A stretch of DNA of 64,000 nucleotides from Gloeophyllum trabeum ATCC 11539 (Eukaryota > Basidiomycota > Agaricomycetes > Gloeophyllales > Gloeophyllaceae): NCBI RefSeq assembly GCF_000344685.1, contig NW_006920412.1:2438784-2502783 (forward strand), in the 5' to 3' direction. Shown piece by piece: positions 60,387 to 64,000 of this stretch (position 1 is the stretch's first letter; the number at the start of each line of letters is the position of its first letter). The translations under genes and the position numbers were made by a program. Under the pieces are notes generated by a model. It saw only the letters and a list, made by a program, of their open reading frames with translations. It was not told the DNA's origin and searched no databases.

Positions 60387-63267
60387 TTAGACACGCAAAG
60401 CGACGACAGCACGCGCCTCCTGAAGGCTGAGTTTCCATGTTATACCCGATCCACTGTAGAATTCATCCACATTTTCGTCCTGAGATCCAGGTTCAGCAAG
60501 CACTTTATCTAGGAGACGAAGAGCTGACTCACCGCGTCCAAGTTCAACAGCGTGGACATCTGCTGCAGGCGCAAGAACTTCTCTCTCGCGTCGCCGAAAG
60601 CCGTTTGAGAAGTGAGATAGCCAACCACGGCGCGTAAATCACGGTCAAAGCGGATAGCTCCCAGCTGGGGCATGTTAAGCATGACTTCAGGGCACTCGGA
60701 ACGAACTCACTCACTTCCGTGAACTTCATGGTCATGATCAGTTTCTCCCAAGGCCTGACTAGGACATCGAGCGCCAAACCAAAGAACAATTGATAATTAT
60801 TATCAGTGAACGTGCCCTGTGATAATTCAACGACATGAAATTTGCGACATGAGATTTGCGGGTCTTCATAAGACGGAGACACTCACCATGTACCCCTCCA
60901 CAAGCGCTTCCCAGGACTTGACGAACCGCTTGCGGACGACGTCCTGGTACTCCGCCTGGTTGTAACTCTCTTCGTCGAGCACGTACGAGACGTCCTTGTA
61001 TATATCCGGGAGGAACGTGCGCATTTTGGGGCGCATGAGTTGGTTGAACAGCTGCTCGATCCCTGCCTGTCAAGACGTCGCTTCAGGTGAAGTCACTGTC
61101 GTGATCCTGATAGCGCTCGAACGTACCCGCAGAGTCGATTTGTATTTGGAAGAGAGGATGGAGAAGGACGTGAGGCAGCCGACGACGTCCTGGACCTCTT
61201 GGTCCAGGAAGCCCTGGGAGACGGCGTTGGAGAACTGGAGGTCCTTGATCAAGCGCTCCATATGATGCGACGACACGTCCAGGTCGTTCAAGAGGATCTA
61301 CGAAATCCGGCAAACAGCATCCCGCATGAACCCCCCTCCATCCGCCAGCGAAGCAAAAGGCACTTACAATAAACGCCTGCCGCTGCTCCCTCTCCGCCTT
61401 CTCCCCCCTCGCGTTCAAGCCCGCGCTCCCGCCCGTGCGGTACACGTCGTCCAGCTTGCGCTTGATCACGCCCGCGTAGTCGCGGTCCATCACGTCGCGC
61501 AGCAGCTCCGCGACGCGGCGCACGGCCGGGAGGCTCCCGCACGACAGCAGGCGCTGCAGCACGAGCTTGAGGATGTAGAAGACGTCGTCGGGCGTCGTCG
61601 TCGTCGCGGGCGAGGAGCCGGCGTCTTGGGTTGAGAGCCGGTGGGCCTGAGGGGCGGGGTGTTGTTGTTAGTGAGTGAGCGAGCACGCGGGAGGGAAGGG
61701 AAGTTACTTTGTCGATGACTGTGCGGGTGTACCAGATTTCGAGGGGGACGTAGTAGGTCATTAGCATGTCTTCGAACGCCTTTCCACACGCGAGCATTTC
61801 TGTCGTTTGCACGATTTCCGGCGAAGAGGCGGTACCGGGCCCCTTCTCCCCGTTCTGTTCTCGCTCATCATCGCCGTCCTCATCGGGCTCGTCCTACAAA
61901 GTCCTAATCTAGCACCATCCCTGACAGAGGACGGCGCGTACGTATAAACCGCACCTGTAACCGCTCGATAAGGAACTTTTTCAGCAGACTCCACCGCCCG
62001 GCCATTCCGGCGGCTTCGGTGAGCACCTTGTCCACCTCGCGCGGATCGGGGCCCTCGTCCTCTGCTGCGCTCATATTAGACGGCTGCCTCCGCATGACGG
62101 GCGAGGTGGCCTGGAGCGTGTGGAAGACTGCATTGGACGTCTCCGAGAGCTAACACGGTACAGGTGATGGATAAGCCGGAACGTATAGAGGAATGTATGC
62201 GCCGTACTGACCTTGCGCTTCATGGAGCGGTCTTCCTCCCAGCCTTCTATGAGACCTTGTACGACGCGGAGACACTCTTTTAGCAAGCGGTCGACCACCG
62301 TCGACATTTTGCCGGAGCCGTAGTACTTGTCCACGACGGGCTGGTGCTGGTCGACGATCAGCGCGATGTTCTCGAACAGCGCGGTCAGCGCGGTGACATA
62401 GTACAGCGGCGACGACGCTGCACGATCGCAGACAGTCAGCCTAGCCAAGGCAGCGAGGGAGTAGTATGCGACGCACTTTTCACGGACGGGGGCGCGCGGA
62501 CTCTTACGAGCCCGACGACAAAGGACGCGTACGCCTCGAGCCCCTCCTTCTCGCAGCCGATCGTCGGGAAGAGCTTGAAGTAGCGCGTGGTGGCAGCGGC
62601 GTCGCGCGTCTTCGCGGCCTCGTCGAAGCGCTCGCGGAAGATCGCGAGCAGGCGCTCCTTGGCGAGCTGCAGGCTCTGCGCGGGGGGCAGCGGGTTCTCG
62701 GAGGTGGGCTATGCAGGCATGAGCAATATTAATCTGGGCAGGGCGGGATATTTACCGACTACGGCTGTCTCTGCGAAGCGGCCTGTGAGGACTTTTGGGG
62801 GGAGGGCCATGGCGCGGGCGCAGTGGCGCGCGGCGGACTCCCAGTCTTGGCTTTCGATGGAGGACTGCATTTCTGCAATGGACGACTGGTGTTGAATTGT
62901 TATTATAGACTGGACATACATGGGCGGTGCGTGTGTCTACCTTTAATTCAAGCACCTGCCCCACGCGGTCGGACGCGAGCCGTATGCGGCGCATCTCTTC
63001 GTCCAGCGCCCTGACTCGCCCACCAACACGGTCAGCGGTCTTGGCCGTCGACGCGACTTTGTGAGCTAACTGCATTGCATCTTGATGGAGTTGGTCTAGT
63101 TGAGGGAGGAGGGATTCGATGCGGGCCAAGGCTGAGATGATAGGGTCCCTGGCTTGCAGCAGCTCTGTCAGAGAGTTGGAGACATCGCTTTCTTCCGACT
63201 CGAGCGAAGACAATGCAGAGAGAATCTCAGGAAGGGTGGACAGCGACGCTAGGGAAGCTTGCACCAT
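60387..63267 (-). CDS. COG4: Conserved oligomeric Golgi complex subunit 4
   Basis: Subunit of the COG tether for retrograde intra-Golgi traffic. The start MVQASLASLSTLPEIL at 63267 follows an in-frame stop. The helical N-terminus has heptads (LLPQLDQLHQDAMQLAHKVA, RALDEEMRRIRLASDRVGQV). It continues with SQDWESAARHCARAMALPP, KERLLAIFRERFDEA, LYYVTALTALFENIALIVDQ, MLQRLLSCGSLPAVRR, DVMDRDYAGVIKRKLDDVY and the COG4 region NYQLFFGLALDVLVRPWEK. The last exon is easily missed. Splicing LLNLDA (GTGAGTC donor, 60.52 kb) to an acceptor at about 60.48 kb yields DENVDEFYSGSGITWKLSL then ARAVVALRV, the conserved C-terminus, with TAA at 60387-60389. Many short introns. Confidence 0.92.
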
Positions 63268-63753
63268 CACTGGCAAGTCGAGCGCGACGTCTTTGGTTTA
63301 TGGCTGCAGGGCCACAGCCCAAATACGAGAGCGGCCTGAGATCACTGGAAAGTAGAATGGACCACTGTGGTAGGCCTATTAGCCTGGCAGGCCGAGTGGC
63401 AGCGTCGCTGTATCGAGATCTGCCGATTACGTAACGAGTGCTAGCGTGCACTGCACCGCCACAAGCAGCTTATTGCCCCGCAGTTGCCCCGCAGATCTAG
63501 TACGGCACCCAGTAGGGTTCCGTAAATTTGGGAGGTGAAAATTACACTTGCTAATTAGCAGTTGTAAATTAGCGTTAATTACATGCTAAAGTGATGGTCC
63601 CGGTTTTGACCATGTTAATTTCAGTTAATTTGACCCATTCGGTACCTAGCCTACATCCGGACATAACCCTCTCTTGTGGGTCCACCTATTGTACTTCTCA
63701 TACCCTGCGTCAGCGTAGATACTAGTACACATTCCTGTAAACGCCTGTGGCAT
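63268..63753. other. AT-rich spacer upstream of right-end open frame
   Basis: Contains a tandem TTGCCCCGCAG pair near 63,475 and an unusually AT-rich block (63,520-63,640) with repeated GTTAATT and the palindrome TGCTAATTAGCA. Could be a transposon edge or promoter. No gene identified. Confidence 0.45.
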
Positions 63754-64000
63754 ATGAAACATGATCATACTAGCCGCCACGTGCGTGTTGTCAAGTGGGA
63801 GCAGACCGAAAATCCGCAAGTGCATATTCTTGCTGAAAGCCGGTCAACCATGACAGACAAACGGCATGCTAAAGACATAGAACTCCTGCGACTATACCTA
63901 CAAGATCTCCCGAATGAATTGCCCTTACGTTCTGCCCAAGATTCGTCCTATGGTTTCCACGCATTTGGGCTTGACGAGGAATGGCTGAAGGAAGAGGGTC
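63754..64000 (+). CDS. Unidentified open frame, partial at window end
   Basis: Open from ATG 63754 to the window end without a stop: MKHDHTSRHVRVVKWEQTE, then ILAESRSTMTDKRHAKDIEL, LRLYLQDLPNEL and GFHAFGLDEEWLKEEG. A second Met at 63851 (MTDKRHAKD) is another possible start. Balanced, charged composition looks coding, but no family was recognised. Next to AT-rich, repeat-like sequence, so a mobile element gene is possible. Confidence 0.4.
   Translation, partial: MKHDHTSRHVRVVKWEQTENPQVHILAESRSTMTDKRHAKDIELLRLYLQDLPNELPLRSAQDSSYGFHAFGLDEEWLKEEG

Overview
This window is nuclear DNA of a filamentous basidiomycete, almost certainly an Agaricomycete. Genes are split by many 45-70 bp introns. Several families are typical of mushroom-forming fungi: a MLKL-NTD/TKL kinase, DUF6534 membrane proteins, and GPI-anchored PEBP-like proteins. 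The intron-containing tRNA-Leu(UAA), class V myosin, diaphanous-type formin and COG4 confirm a eukaryote. All coordinates were derived by reading, so exon limits are approximate unless stated otherwise.

Layout. 0.2-4.7 kb (-): a large signalling protein fusing a MLKL-like four-helix domain, a TKL kinase and a RasGEF. 4.9 kb: tRNA-Leu. 5.1-7.7 kb: COQ7 (+) tail to tail with a small hidden gene (-) resembling a complex I B15/NDUFB4 subunit. This locus is written twice around a 358-N gap, most likely an assembly artefact. 7.9-10.8 kb: RBM5/10-type splicing factor (+). 11.4-13.4 kb: MFS transporter (+). 13.9-19.6 kb: formin (-). 20.8-38.5 kb is a looser region rich in secreted or surface proteins: three PEBP-like paralogues, a type-B carboxylesterase, a small membrane protein and a class 3 lipase. 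A second unmerged gap (351 N) lies at 35.5 kb. 41.0-42.4 kb: aldo/keto reductase with an in-frame stop near its C-terminus (-). 43.1-43.5 kb: a hidden five-exon PMP3 proteolipid gene (-). 43.8-45.2 kb: low-complexity hypothetical protein (-). 46.4-48.3 kb: DUF6534 protein (+). 48.6-52.1 kb: ArAE/FUSC-like membrane protein (-). 52.4-63.3 kb: a compact block of conserved trafficking genes: myosin V, Cuz1, Vps2/CHMP2 and COG4. 63.3-64.0 kb: AT-rich spacer and an unidentified open frame running off the end.

Functional themes. Polarised growth and membrane traffic are served by the formin (actin cable assembly), myosin V (cargo motor), COG4 (Golgi tethering), Vps2 (ESCRT-III) and Cuz1 (ubiquitin/proteasome/Cdc48-linked). 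COQ7 and the B15-like protein both act in the mitochondrial inner membrane. Nothing here looks like a complete, unprecedented system. The most unusual items are the MLKL-NTD/kinase/RasGEF fusion, the PEBP array with loss of the ligand-site motif in one copy, two genes hidden in micro-exons, a cluster of CGGAG(A/C)TAA motifs at 40.1-40.9 kb, and the nonsense codon in the aldo/keto reductase.
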